Assembly: GCF_042477335.2 (NCBI RefSeq)
Contig: NC_091260.1
Location: forward strand, 49,743,001-49,807,000
DNA from: Ovis canadensis
Taxonomy: Eukaryota; Chordata; Mammalia; Artiodactyla; Bovidae
Direction: 5' to 3'
Length of the DNA stretch: 64,000 nt
The notes under the pieces are model-generated. The model saw only the letters and a program-made list of their open reading frames with translations. It was not told where the DNA came from and made no database searches. Shown one piece after another: positions 44,957-55,582 of this stretch. Each line of letters begins with the position of its first letter. Positions within the stretch are counted from its first letter, which is position 1. A program made the position numbers and the translations under genes.

Positions 44957-44968
44957 AATTCTCTAATT

Positions 44969-45294
44969 GGATATTAAAAGCATTAATTCTTTTTTAAAAA
45001 GCATTAACTCTTTAGAGTAGGAAGAAAGGTGGTGAGAGAGGCCATAACAGTACTTCCAGGCTGACAACTGATAGAGCCAGAATGTTCTTAAAGTGTAGAA
45101 AGTAAGGACAGCCAAGAGAAGCTCCATCACACAGCACCTATGACCCGAAGGACATACCAAAGGCCCATGCAGATGATTCACCCGAGAGACCATCTGAACA
45201 GACGTGAGAAAGTCTTCAAGAAGCACATGGAAGGGGGACAGTCACTGATGACCAAGCTGGTTAAATCTGGGAAAGTTGGGATATTATAATCATA
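44969..45294. other. Unassigned sequence
   Basis: No gene or repeat recognised. Confidence 0.3.
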
Positions 45295-45490
45295 ATGGTA
45301 TTTATTCAGTGCTTGCTATGTGTTGGGCTGTAAACACTGCCCTTATTTGCTCACTTAATCCCCACAAAAACACTACCAGATCAGTATTATGATTTTTATT
45401 ATTCCCACTTCACAGATGAGGAAACTGAGGCAAGGACCTAACTGCCCTAAGGCCCGCAGCTGACAGAGGTGGGGTTTGAACTCCAGTTGC
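45295..45490 (-). mobile_element. MIR SINE, minus orientation
   Basis: Reverse MIR: 'tgcttgctatgtgttgggct', 'cttcacagatgaggaaactg', 'aggtggggtttgaactcc'. Well preserved. Confidence 0.85.
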
Positions 45491-45840
45491 AGTCTAAAAA
45501 TGCTCTCCTAAGCTTAACTGTAGTGTGAGTTACACAAAGTGCATGCTCTGTACATATATCCAGGCTGAGAAGCAGTCCCACCTTTGTAAGGATTATAGTA
45601 TAGAGCTCAGAACAGAGGATATGGGAGCTGACCAAGGGCGTGAACAAATACATGGGTTCCCATCTCCTAGGAAGACTGAAATCCTGACAGGAAATCCTGT
45701 AGCCAGGCATCCAAGCATGAACAGCTATTGAGTACATCTTAAGGAAAGTTAACTCTTATCGCCAACTCTGAGCACAGAATGAGCTTAGCAAACCTTTCTG
45801 TACCTCAACAGACAGGGCCCTGGGTTCCCAGTACTGACAT
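45491..45840. other. Unassigned sequence
   Basis: No gene or repeat recognised. Confidence 0.3.
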
Positions 45841-45850
45841 CCTGAAAAGT

Positions 45851-45853
45851 TAG

Positions 45854-45887
<34 letters not shown>

Positions 45888-46103
45888 CCGCATGCTCAGT
45901 CGCTCAGTTGTATTCAACTATTTGTGACCCCATGGACTGCAGCCACTAGGCTCCTCTGTCCATGGGATTCTCCAGGCAAGAATGCTGGATCAGGTTGTCA
46001 TTTCCTACTCCAGGGGGTCATCCCAGCCCAGGGATCAAACCCGCATCTCCTGCGTCTCCAATATTGGCAGATGGATTCTTTACCACTGAACCACCTGGGA
46101 AGC
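45851..46103 (-). mobile_element. Bov-tA SINE with (GT)n inside its TSDs
   Basis: Bov-tA body and head at 45887-46103, and (GT)16 at 45855-45886 at its 3' end. TSD cctgaaaagt at 45841-45850 and 46104-46113 lies outside the (GT)n, so the microsatellite is part of the inserted 3' tail. Confidence 0.93.
45855..45886. repeat. (GT)16 microsatellite
   Basis: Uninterrupted dinucleotide run read directly. Confidence 0.95.
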
Positions 46104-46113
46104 CCTGAAAAGT

Positions 46114-47364
46114 CACATATCCTGATGTAGAAGCCCAGTGGTACAAAATTCAGGGCAAAATATTGTGAAACATATTCTAACAAACTGAACCTGTCATTTA
46201 GGGGCCTTTGTAGTTCTTTTTAAATAAAATTCTTAACACGAGGTCCCAATTCTAAGCTTGCAAATCTGTAGCTAAATTTTACTCCAGGAGCAAAGAACTT
46301 TCCAGGTGAAGCCAGATGCATCCTTGGATAATTCAGAGAAATAGTTCATGGAAAAAGAACTGCAAGCTTTGTTGAAAAGAACTCTCACTGCTTGTTCAGC
46401 ATCAGCATGAGAGCCCTCATCTTGAGTTGTTCTCAAATTCTGATTTGTTTGAAAATCAATCCAAATGTCTCCCCACCAGTCCCATTCCCATCTAGTAAAT
46501 TTTATTAAGCAATAAATTCACATCAAACACTATTCATTGAGAAACTTCAGACGAAACTAGTCAAATTCACTATACAGGGGACACTCTGAGAAATCAACAT
46601 TGCTTCTTCACATTTTTTCATAGGGCATGCCACTGAGATCTGCCCCCCAACCCTTCCTTGTGGGACATGACTCCCAGGAAAGGGTCTTGGCACAGAGAGG
46701 GAGTAAATGCCTTTCAGAGCTGAGACTTCTGCATTAAAAAGCCATGTGGCTCCAGCCACATTCTAAGTATTCTTAGCTCAAGACCTGTAGTTAAGTCCAG
46801 ACTTCACAGATGACTGCTGAAGGCACCCAGCTGCAAGCTTCCTTGCCAAAAGCCCAAAGCAGTAAGTTCAAGGTGCTTCCTGGCTCTGACTCAGCCAGTA
46901 TGGAAGGACCCCATGTTGACAGGAGTGTAGGAGCAGCTCTGAGCCTTCTCTAAGAGTGCTCTGGAAAGCATTATCCTCCCCAAAGGGGATGAAAGTCTCT
47001 TTGAAAGCATTTGCCTAGCCTGCTCAGAGATGAAGACAAAAACCATAACACATGGGAAGGACCAATATCCCACAAACTGCTGATTGATATTATCTGGGTG
47101 TCTGCTTTTGAAAACCTTTTGCTTGTAAAAGAAAAATACGTTCCCATCACTAACTGTCCCTGGAGCAAGTCATCTGCCCTTTCATAAGGATCTCGTCGTA
47201 AAATGAAGAGTTTAATTATAGATGATCCCTGAGGTCCCATACAGTCTAGTAATGACAAATGTCAAAAGTGGTCAAATACTTACAATTTCATATGGCTCAC
47301 CATAGCATGTATACACACCACACACGCACACACACTCACCGCTCATCAAACCTTACAAACTTTT
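46114..47364. other. Unassigned sequence
   Basis: About 1.25 kb without recognised gene or repeat. A short (CA)-like stretch is at 47314-47335. Frames at 46547-46759 and 46971-47258 have no domain. Confidence 0.3.
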
Positions 47365-47644
47365 CCTCATTCATTCAGTAAAAATGCATTACTAGCCAGA
47401 TGCCAAGCACTCTTCCAAGTACTTAAAATACAGCAGCAAACAACATGAGCCCGGCTTACCTGGAGCTTACTTTCCAGGACTGGCCAGAAGCAAAATAATC
47501 AAGGAATACATATCAAGCAGTGATAACTGCCATGGAGAAAAATAAAAATGAATGGAGACTGTCAGAGTTGGGTAGGATGTTCTATTTGAAATATTGGTAA
47601 AGGCCTCTGAATAAGAAGATGAAATTTGGTGTGGAATTTAAAAA

Positions 47645-48090
47645 CTAAAACAAAACTGTGAATATAACAAAAAGGAACATACTCACAGATAAAGAGAACA
47701 AACTAGTGGTTATCAGTGAGAAGAGGGAAGGGGAGGGGGCACCAGAAGGAGAGGGGAGGGCTCTTTGCAACCCCCTAGACTAGCCCACCAGGTTCCTCTG
47801 TCCATGGGGATTCTCCAGGCAAGAATACTGGAATGCGCAGCCATGCCCTCCTCCAGGGGATCTTCCCAACCCAAGGATTGAACCCAGGTCTCCTACACTG
47901 CAGGCGGATTCTTAACCATCTAAGCCACCAGGGAAGCCCAAGAAGTATGAAGTATAAAGTATTAAAAAAGCTACAAGGATATATTGTACAACACAGGGAA
48001 TAGGGTCAATATTTTATAATAGCTCTAAATGTAATAAAACCTTTAAAATTTGTGAATCACTATGTTTGACATTTGAAACATATATTTTAA
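47645..48090 (+). mobile_element. L1 3' end nested in L2, split by Bov-tA
   Basis: Left part 47645-47760 ('actcacagataaagagaac', 'aaactagtggttatcagtg') and right part 47941-48090 ('gctacaaggatatattgtac', 'tttataatagctctaaatg') together form one L1M-type 3' end. Confidence 0.75.
47761..47940 (-). mobile_element. Bov-tA SINE, third layer of the nest
   Basis: Head at 47939-47860 and most of BovA body; its 3' end (cgactttcac) is missing near 47761. No clear TSD. Confidence 0.88.
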
Positions 48091-48577
48091 AAAGATGCCA
48101 TTTGGGCATATATGGTAAAGGAGTAAGCCATTGGACATTCACGGAAAGGAGGTTCCAGGTGGAAGCCATATCATGTGCAAAGGCCCTGAGAGAGAAACAT
48201 CTTGACTTATTCAACAGTCAAAGAACAGCAAAGAAATTAATATGGCTGGGAAAGAGAGTGACCAACGGGGAGAGTGGAAGGAGGTAAAATCCAGAAATAA
48301 GGTCTGGCAAATTTTCACTCTGAGTGAAATGGGAATCCACTGGGACGTTTGGAGCTGTAGAATGGTGTGATCTGATATATGTGCTTAAAAGATTATTCTC
48401 ACTAATATAATGTAACAAATAGACTTATAGGGACAAAGGTCTCCCTCTAAGCAGAGGACCAGTCAGGAGGCCACGGCAATAATACATATAAGAAATGAGG
48501 GTGGCTTGGACCAGGTGACAACAGTGGAGCTGATGAGAACGGGATATGTGGGGAAGGTAAAGTCAACAGGATTTGTT

Positions 48578-48615
48578 AACATACAGTATGCTAACATACA
48601 GTATGCTAACATACA
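48578..48615. repeat. 15-bp tandem repeat, 2.5 copies
   Basis: Unit aacatacagtatgct repeated from 48578. Each unit holds the inverted repeat catacagtatg. Confidence 0.9.
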
Positions 48616-48837
48616 TATTTTACACTTGAATAAGCGGAGTGATGGTGTTTCCCTTTACTGGCCTGGGAGAGACTAGGGAAGGAAAATATGTAAGGTGGTG
48701 GGAGATAGAAATCTGCATGTTCCATTTCAGGCATGAGAAATCTGAGATGCTTTTTAGATATCTTATGTAACTGTGACAGTAATACCATAGGCTTCTAGAA
48801 TCTTCTTTGGAGAATTTAAAATATAATCCCCACAGAG
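48616..48837. other. Unassigned sequence
   Basis: Nothing recognised. Confidence 0.3.
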
Positions 48838-49262
48838 TGAACTCAGAAAGAGAAAAACAAATATCGTGTATTAATGCACATGTATGGAATCTAGAAAAAT
48901 GGTACTGAGGAACACACACAGGGCAGGCAGAGAGATGTACACAGAGAATGGACTTGTAGACACAATGCGGGAAAGGAGAGGGTGGGGCTAACTGAGAGGT
49001 AGCGTCAGCACATAGACGCTACCACGTGTAAAACAGATAGCTAGTGGGAAGTTGCTCTTTAGCACAGCGAGCTCAGCTTGGCGCTCTGTGATGACCGACC
49101 TAGAGGGGAAGGCGGGAGGGAGAGCCCAGAGGGAGGGAATATACCTATACTCAGCTGATGCACGTTGTCGTACAGCAGAAACAACAAACAAATTATCCTC
49201 CAATTAAAAATAAATTTCAAAAACAAAATTAATTAAATAAATAAAAATAAAATTTTAAAATA
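48838..49262 (+). mobile_element. L1 3' UTR, ruminant type
   Basis: Long L1 3' end: 'gaactcagaaagagaaaaac', 'tatggaatctagaaaaatgg', 'acgtgtaaaacagatagcta', 'cacagcgagctcagcttgg', 'gtacagcagaaacaacaaac', then an A/AT-rich tail at 49203-49262. Confidence 0.85.
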
Positions 49263-50090
49263 AACCAATTAAATAAAATATAATCCCCAGTGATAACACT
49301 ACTTAGGAGCTGTCCAGAGAATACCTGTGACCAACAGTTTACTGGTAAATGTTTAACAACCTGTTCTCCAGGGGAAAAAGATTCTTCGTTTGTAACAATC
49401 TGTCGGTTTCCATGGTGTAAATACTCTTCCCTGGCCAATTTCAAGCTGGCAGTGTGAGGTCAGCGCATGCAGAGAGGGGAAGGATGAGCACAAGGGCTTC
49501 CCTACACCAGTTTGAGCAGCAGGCTCCAGCAGAGGTCACTGCAGTGACCTTCCCCAGGCCCCCACACTCCTCAGAAGGCAAAGTAGGGACAGTTTTCAGC
49601 AGGGAGGGAATGGCTTTAGGCAGTTATCCTTTAAACACCTTTGCAGGGGTTTTGAAAAAACAGGCTGTGAGAAAGCCTGAGGCATTTGTATCATAAACAG
49701 CTGCCTTACTGTCGTAGCAGACTCATCCAAGATCTGACATTAATTATTTTTAATGCAAAACAAATCTACTCTCAAGTTTCAATGAGGGTAGAGCGGGACG
49801 GACCTGCTCTCAATGGGGGCAGTCCCAGGTCCCAGGGATGGCCCCCAAGTCATTCTGAAAGAAAGGAAAACGCCATCCTCTACGTTTGTTTCTGGTTTCT
49901 GAGCTCAGAAACCCTTTCGGAAATAGATAACACCTGGATCGTTTTCAACTTTGGGGTGAGAAAATAATTTGCTCTAGGCTTTAACCAGCTCCTGGAGAGA
50001 ACTATTTCTCAGGGCCACGAATGACATTAAATTTGCTTTATTAGACGGTTGTTCAGTCAGCAAACTAAAGATTCTTTATTTCCATCTCCA
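49263..50090. other. Unassigned sequence
   Basis: Frames at 49454-49696 and 49686-49967 lack domains. No repeat recognised. Confidence 0.3.
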
Positions 50091-50104
50091 CTCTAGAACA
50101 GGGG

Positions 50105-50295
50105 TTCTTTTTGTTTTGTTTTTTGAATGTGGACCATTTTTAAAGTCTTTATTGAATTTGTTGCAATCTGCTTCTCTTTTACTTCTTGGTTTTTCAGTCT
50201 TGAGGCATGTGGGATCTTAGATCCCTGACCAGGGATCAAGCCAGCACCTCCTGCCTTGGAAGGCGAAGTCTTAACCACTAGACCATCAGGGAAGT
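50105..50295 (-). mobile_element. CHR-type tRNA SINE with 14-bp TSD
   Basis: Minus strand: head gacttccctgatggtctag, B-box-like region near 50235, body ending 'aaatggtccacattc'. Exact TSD ctctagaacagggg at 50091-50104 and 50296-50309. Same subfamily as 30331-30519. Confidence 0.95.
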
Positions 50296-50369
50296 CTCTA
50301 GAACAGGGGCTGGAAAATTATTTCAGCATACTCATGCTGTGCAGGGGTAGTTGGGTTGCCCACATGCAG

Positions 50370-50480
50370 AGATTCAGATCTAATTGGTTGGTAAGACATG
50401 GGGGTGGGGCTTTTTAATCTTTTTTTTCATACTCCCTAGCTGATTCTAATGAGTAGACAGGGCTGAGAACCACTGCAAGT
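50370..50480 (+). mobile_element. MER5-like hAT-Charlie fragment
   Basis: 'catgggggtggggctttt' and 'gctgattctaatgagtagac' ending 'ggctgagaaccactg', a typical terminal inverted repeat end. Confidence 0.6.
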
Positions 50481-50507
50481 TTAAGTAACCAGTGGTTCTG
50501 CTCTCTG

Positions 50508-50698
50508 CTCTGCTTAGTTGCTCAGTGAAGCTATGAACTGTAGCCCACCAGGCTCCTCTGTCCATGGAGATTCTTCAGGCAAGAATACTGGAGTGGATTG
50601 CCATGCCCTCCTCCAGGGGATCTTCTGAAACCTGGGATAAAACCCACGTCTCCTGCATTGCAGGCAGATTCTTTACTGTTGAGCCACCAAGGAAACCC
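50508..50698 (-). mobile_element. Bov-tA SINE, minus orientation
   Basis: Head near 50698 (gggtttccttggtggctc) and BovA body; about 30 bp around the tgtgtccgactct segment are deleted. Confidence 0.87.
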
Positions 50699-51245
50699 TA
50701 TTTCCACCATTTAGCATATGTCCTTGGAAAGGCTGTTGACCAAGGTGGACTCAGAGGTCAGGACAGACAGTCCTGGCTCGCTCGTCCACATGACATTCAT
50801 GTTGGCTCCAACAGGGAAGCTGTATCATAGGCAGTTCCCTCGACAGCTATCCAGGAAGCCCCCTGCTTGGTGTGAGGGCACGTTTCAAAAGAATGGCAGC
50901 CAAGGGCTGATGCTGCTTTCGACTACTCAAAGAGCTGGTAAAATGTCTTGATAAGGGATACCTGAGCAAAACATGGCTGGATCATGGATTTGCCCAAAAT
51001 AAAGCATCCTGTCTTGGATGGAGAGTCAGGTTGATGCAGTCCTAACCTTTTCCTAACTCTCCCACCTGAGTTTAGTTTCCTGGTTTTATCACCTCACAAG
51101 GTTGCAGTAGGACTCATGGGAACCCAGCATTCTCCAGATCACTGAAATTTCACATGCTTCCTGACCAAACAATAACGCAAAGTTCAATTAAGAAATTCAT
51201 TCTAAAATTAAGCAATGCTTAACTGCCTGATCTTTGGAGTTATTA
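50699..51245. other. Unassigned sequence
   Basis: No gene or repeat recognised. Confidence 0.3.
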
Positions 51246-51260
51246 AGAGTAAGGGTCCCT

Positions 51261-51559
51261 GGGGCCCTCTCTGATGGCTCAGTAGTAAAGAATCTGCCTG
51301 CCAGTGCAGGAGACACGGGTTTGATCCCTGATCTAGGAAGATTCCCACATGCCTCAAAGCAACTAAGCCCATGCATCACAACTATTAAGCCTTTGCTCTA
51401 AAGCCCAGGAGCTGCAACTAGTGAAGCCAAGTACCCGAGGGCCCGTGCTCCACGATAAGAGAAGCCACTGCAATGAGAAGCCTGCGCACCACAAATAGAG
51501 AAGAGCCCACACTAATCAATGAAGACCCAGCACAGCCAAAAATAAGTGATTAAAAAAAA
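51261..51559 (+). mobile_element. CHR-2 type tRNA SINE with 15-bp TSD
   Basis: Head 'ggggccctctctgatggctc', full body, 'gacccagcacagccaaaaat' and A9 tail. TSDs agagtaagggtccct (51246-51260) and agagtaggggtccct (51560-51574), 14 of 15. Confidence 0.95.
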
Positions 51560-51574
51560 AGAGTAGGGGTCCCT

Positions 51575-52429
51575 TCCATGAACACTGGCAGTTAATGACC
51601 ATTTGCACCAGAGTCTCCTTACAGTGTAAGTCTATATATCTTCCTTCCTGCCCTCCCTCCAATCCAGAACAATCCCATGCCCTGCCCTGCCCGTATGCAC
51701 ATGCTCCCCCACTCACACATAGGCACCAACTCAGGACCCAAAGCTTCAGAGAGAAGACAACAGCAAAGAGAGCAGAGGGGATGGAGAATGGATAGTAAGA
51801 GCTGGTGGTCCGAGCGAAGGACAAAGGTACAGAAAATGACTGTTGCAAGGAGGATGAGGAAAGTCTGCCCTGGAGAGCAGAGCCCAGCCAAGGCAAGCCC
51901 CACAGAATGCAGGGCCTGGCATGGCCTGAGGGACACAACCACCAGAGGCGTTGGAACTGGCTCAGGGCAGGCAACGTAGGCCTCCACTTACCACACTACA
52001 GACACTTCCGGCCCATCTTCCACCTCCTAGTATGTCTCCAGGGGAGGCTGGAGAGGAAGACGCCCTCCACTGCCAGTGGCTACAGAGGCTTTTGATTAAA
52101 GCCTCTGGAATGGAAGCTTTGTCTTTTAAATCCCTCAAAACAGTTTCCAAAAAAAAAAATGTATATAGAACAAGAAGGGGAGCAGAATGCTCAGGACTTC
52201 AGCCTGCAAAGGCCAGATGCGGGAACAAATAAATTCAACGCTTTCAACAAGAGAACAGGATGATGCTGCCAAGTGAGGCAGGGGAGGGGATTCTCTGGTT
52301 TGCTTATCTCTCTTCTCACCCAAGAACACACTTTATGAATTTCATGGAAATAGATGATGGGATGAATCAGTTATATTCACCAGGTCACCCTTCTCCAAAT
52401 ACAATCACTGGTTTAGCAAATCAGGTCTC
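51575..52429. other. Unassigned sequence with overlapping frames
   Basis: Many overlapping open frames on both strands at 51516-52232 reflect local GC content; none shows a known domain. A run of A lies at 52149-52158. Confidence 0.3.
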
Positions 52430-52912
52430 CTGCCTGTGCTGGTACCTCTGTCTGATAAATTCCTTCTTGATTGTTGTTGTTCAGTTGCTCAGTTGTGTCT
52501 GACTCTTTGTGACCCCATGGACTACAGCACGCCAGGCTTCCCTGTCTACTATCTCTGGCAGTTTGCTCCAGCTCATGTTTGTTGAGTCAGTGATGCCATC
52601 CAACCATCTCATCCTCTGTCACTCCCTTCTCCTCCTGCCCTCAATCTTTCCCAGCATCAGGGTCTTTTCCAATGAGTCAGCTGTTTGCAGCTTACCGCAG
52701 CTCAAATGTCACCTCTTCTGTGAAGCCTTCCTGGACTCCCCCAGGTAGAACCTATGGCTCTTTCTCCTATGTTCCCAAGACCTTCCTCCATACTCGCCAA
52801 GGGCATAGATTGTCATCTAGCTATGTTCTGTCTCCCCGAGTGAACTGGGAGCTCCCGGGGTAAGAGCTAGGCCTTGTTCATTTCTTATCCCCAGTGCCTA
52901 ATAAACACTAAG
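52430..52912 (+). mobile_element. L2 LINE 3' part, split by BovB
   Basis: L2 text at 52430-52471 continues after the BovB at 52689-52912: 'cagctcaaatgtcacctctt', 'gtgaagccttcctggactc', 'ccccagtgcctaataaacac'. Confidence 0.75.
52472..52688 (-). mobile_element. BovB 3' end, nested in L2
   Basis: Minus-strand BovB terminus, from the 3' tail (caacaacaa at 52472-52480) to the [15 protein letters not shown] region near 52685. TSD not clear. Confidence 0.9.
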
Positions 52913-52919
52913 GGAACAG

Positions 52920-53090
52920 ACTGAGCGACTTCACTTTCACTTTTCACTTTCATGCACTGGAGAAGGAAATGGCAACCCACTCCAGTGTTCTTGCCTGGAG
53001 AATCCCAGGGACGGGGGAGCCTGGTGGGCTGCCGTCTATGGGGTCGCACAGAGTTGGACACAACTGAAGCGACTTAGCAGCAGCAGCAGC
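52920..53090 (+). mobile_element. 5'-truncated BOV-A2 with TSD
   Basis: Starts at the end of monomer 1 (ctgagcgacttcactttcac), has full monomer 2 and (agc)5. Exact TSD aagggaacag at 52910-52919 and 53091-53100. It lies at the very 3' end of the L2. Confidence 0.96.
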
Positions 53091-53100
53091 AAGGGAACAG

Positions 53101-53884
53101 ATAGATGGACACAAAGATACCGGAGGAATTCAGAGAGGCCACTGCTCTAAAAGGGAATCTTCATCCACAGGAGACAGAAGGGTTGCACAACCACAAGGCA
53201 GACTTTTCTATTGGCAGCGAGTCATCTTTGCTGGAAGTCTGGAAGGACTGTCAGCAAGATCTCTGCCAGTCTCCTCTGTGTCTCCCTCTATTTATACCCT
53301 GGGGTCAGGAGACAGGAGGAGGCTGCCTGAACTCAAGGACAATGATCAGCAAGCAATACCTTTGCTGCATTTATTCTTGGCAAGGATCCCCAGAGCTTAG
53401 GTTTCCTTTAAAAAGCAGCCGCTGAGAGAGGGAAATTCCAGTTTTTTTAACTCTTCGGCTATTTCCAAAGAAATTAACAGAAACTTTAAATATCTGCTAG
53501 GTAGTCCTTAAGGCACCAAAATTTACCCTTAGGCAAAATGACCATAGGCATTGCAAAAGTTCTTGACTCAAAAAAAAAAAAAATTTTTTTTTCAGATTAT
53601 TGGAAAGGGAGCAGCAAAAATAAATAAAAAAGAATAAAACTGAAAGAGTCTCTAAGAGAACAAAAAAACTCAAGGGATGGTAATATAAAATCACCATCCT
53701 AGCCAAATATTTTAACTGTGTAATTGAATAGAAAAAGAGCTTGGTAAAATACTTAGGCTTATAATTAATGGACCAAAAAACAAATATACACATACATGTA
53801 ACTAGTATAGCAACCATTAACCTAACTTTAACCTAATTTGCTAAAATGTTGTTTTAATCCTTTTTAGGGAAAGCAGCAAAAGCT
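53101..53884. other. Unassigned sequence with A/T palindrome
   Basis: No gene or repeat recognised. At 53569-53592 a run of about 15 A is directly followed by about 9 T. Confidence 0.3.
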
Positions 53885-54095
53885 ACAGTAACTAAGAGCA
53901 CACGTTTAGATGTCAGACCTGAATTGAATCTTGTGACCTTCCAGCTGCAAGACCTTAAAGCAAGTTACTCAAGCCCCCAGAGCCTCAGTTTCTTTAGTTA
54001 TAAAATGGGCTGTTTTAAGTCTTCCTGAGGTGCTGCACATAAAAGGTCTCCACACAGGTACAGACCAAGAAAGTGCTCAGGAAGTGGTAGGTAGC
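53885..54095 (+). mobile_element. MIR SINE, plus orientation
   Basis: 'taactaagagcacacgttta', 'gaatcttgtgaccttccagc', 'gagcctcagtttctttagtt', 'ataaaatgggctg'. Confidence 0.8.
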
Positions 54096-54961
54096 AGTAT
54101 TAGCCAGAGAGGTTCTCAGAATCATTATGACCATCATCACAATAACAAGAAAAGAAACGGATGTCAGGACTTTAGGAAGAAAGGAGAAAGTTCTGAACTT
54201 TTTTCTATCACTTCATCTGTTTATCGGATGCATTGGTCTCTGTAGAATCCCCAAGAATGATAGAAAGATCCAATTATAGTCATAGAATTACCCAGGAAGG
54301 ATATTAACACCTTTGATCAAGCTTTCTATTAAATAGTTGAGACAAAAGGGTTTCTTTTCTAAACATTCAATTCCCAGGAAAACTCCATACCCTAGTAGCC
54401 TCGTTCTTCTAAATTTGATTTGTTCATTGGTTCCGGAGGCCTGAGAGGCTACCTAAATACAGATTTCCTTCTAGAAGTCACATCAGAAGAGTTTCCAGTT
54501 ATTATTTCCCCAACAGCTTGGAGGAATTGAATATATACCCCCAAGAGGAGACCCATCTTTGGCACTGAATCCTAATCCTAATCTAATCCCAAGTTTGTGG
54601 ACATTGTAATAATAGATGCAGTTGCTGAAAACAGCACTTTGTCATCAGAGGCTGGAAGGACTCAATAGGACAAAACTGTCCTCAATTGCTATATAGGTTT
54701 TCAAGGGCTAAAGACCAACCGTTTAAATACAATTGTATGGTTTTGTGCACGCACGCAATGAAAGCAGATTTGAGGATTGTGAGACATGCCTCACACCTGA
54801 CTCTTCCTGTCATGTCAACAACACTCTCAACTTACACACGTCAGTTCACCTACACCAGAAAGGACAAGAAAAAGGAAAGGAAGATCTTAGAGCACCCATG
54901 AAACTCAGCCAGCTTACAAGTATGAGTGTAGAATCCACTTGCACTTCTCTAACAGAATGTC
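54096..54961. other. Unassigned sequence
   Basis: No gene or repeat recognised; tandem cctaat units at 54569-54590. Confidence 0.3.
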
Positions 54962-55265
54962 ATCAATTAGGTGGCTCATAAACAACCAAAGTGTAGTTCA
55001 CGTCTGGAGGCTGGGAAGTCCAAAATAAAGGGCCTGGTATATTCAGCATATGGTGAGAACCATCCATGTCTTAGTTCACAGACAGCCTGTGTCCTCATAG
55101 GAGCACTCTGGGGTCTCTTTCATAAAGGCACTAATTCCATTCTCAGGGACTCCACCCTCATGACCTAATCACCTCCCCAAAGCCTCACCTCCTGGTGTCA
55201 TCACACTGGGGGTTAAGATTTCAACATACAAATTTTGGGGGGACACAAACATTCAGCCTCTGGCA
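54962..55265 (-). mobile_element. MaLR-type LTR (MST/MLT1-like), uninterrupted
   Basis: Same family and orientation as 12325-12905, reading on the minus strand from about 55265. It carries the site actccaccctcatga at 55149-55163, undisturbed here but used as a SINE target in the other copy. Confidence 0.65.
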
Positions 55266-55570
55266 AGTACGCATAATCAAGAAGATGCAAATAAATTCAA
55301 AAGGCACACTGCTATGAACTTTTTATCTGACTTCAGAATAAATAAATTGGCATTTGGATTAGAAATTTTTGTTCTTTTCTTTTGCAATTAACCTTTATCA
55401 GTTGAGTTGAGGAGATTGGCAATTACAATATAATGACTTTCCATGAACACAGTCCAAGTAATGATGGCAGAATTACACTTGGTAAGAGGAAGAAGCCATT
55501 ATTGGATGAAAAACCTGGATAAAAGAGTAGATAATGGTAGATAACTAGAAGTTGGCTTATCATGCATCTC
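55266..55570. other. Unassigned sequence
   Basis: Nothing recognised. Confidence 0.3.
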
Positions 55571-55582
55571 CATATTACATAT

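Larger units (their letters stand above)
47365..48565 (-). mobile_element. L2 LINE, minus orientation, interrupted
   Basis: Reverse L2 at 47365-47640 ('gccaagcactcttccaagta', 'gtaaaggcctctgaataag') and again at 48107-48565 ('tgtgcaaaggccctgagaga', 'gggtggcttggaccaggtga'). The gap is filled by an L1 3' end with a Bov-tA inside. Confidence 0.75.

Noticed and set aside
51516..52232. Cluster of overlapping frames on both strands as a gene
   Set aside because: No domain, no splice or start context, and frames on both strands are open alike, which points to base composition.
5164..53090. CRISPR-like direct repeats
   Set aside because: Recurring segments are dispersed SINE copies in both orientations with irregular spacing; this is a mammalian sequence.
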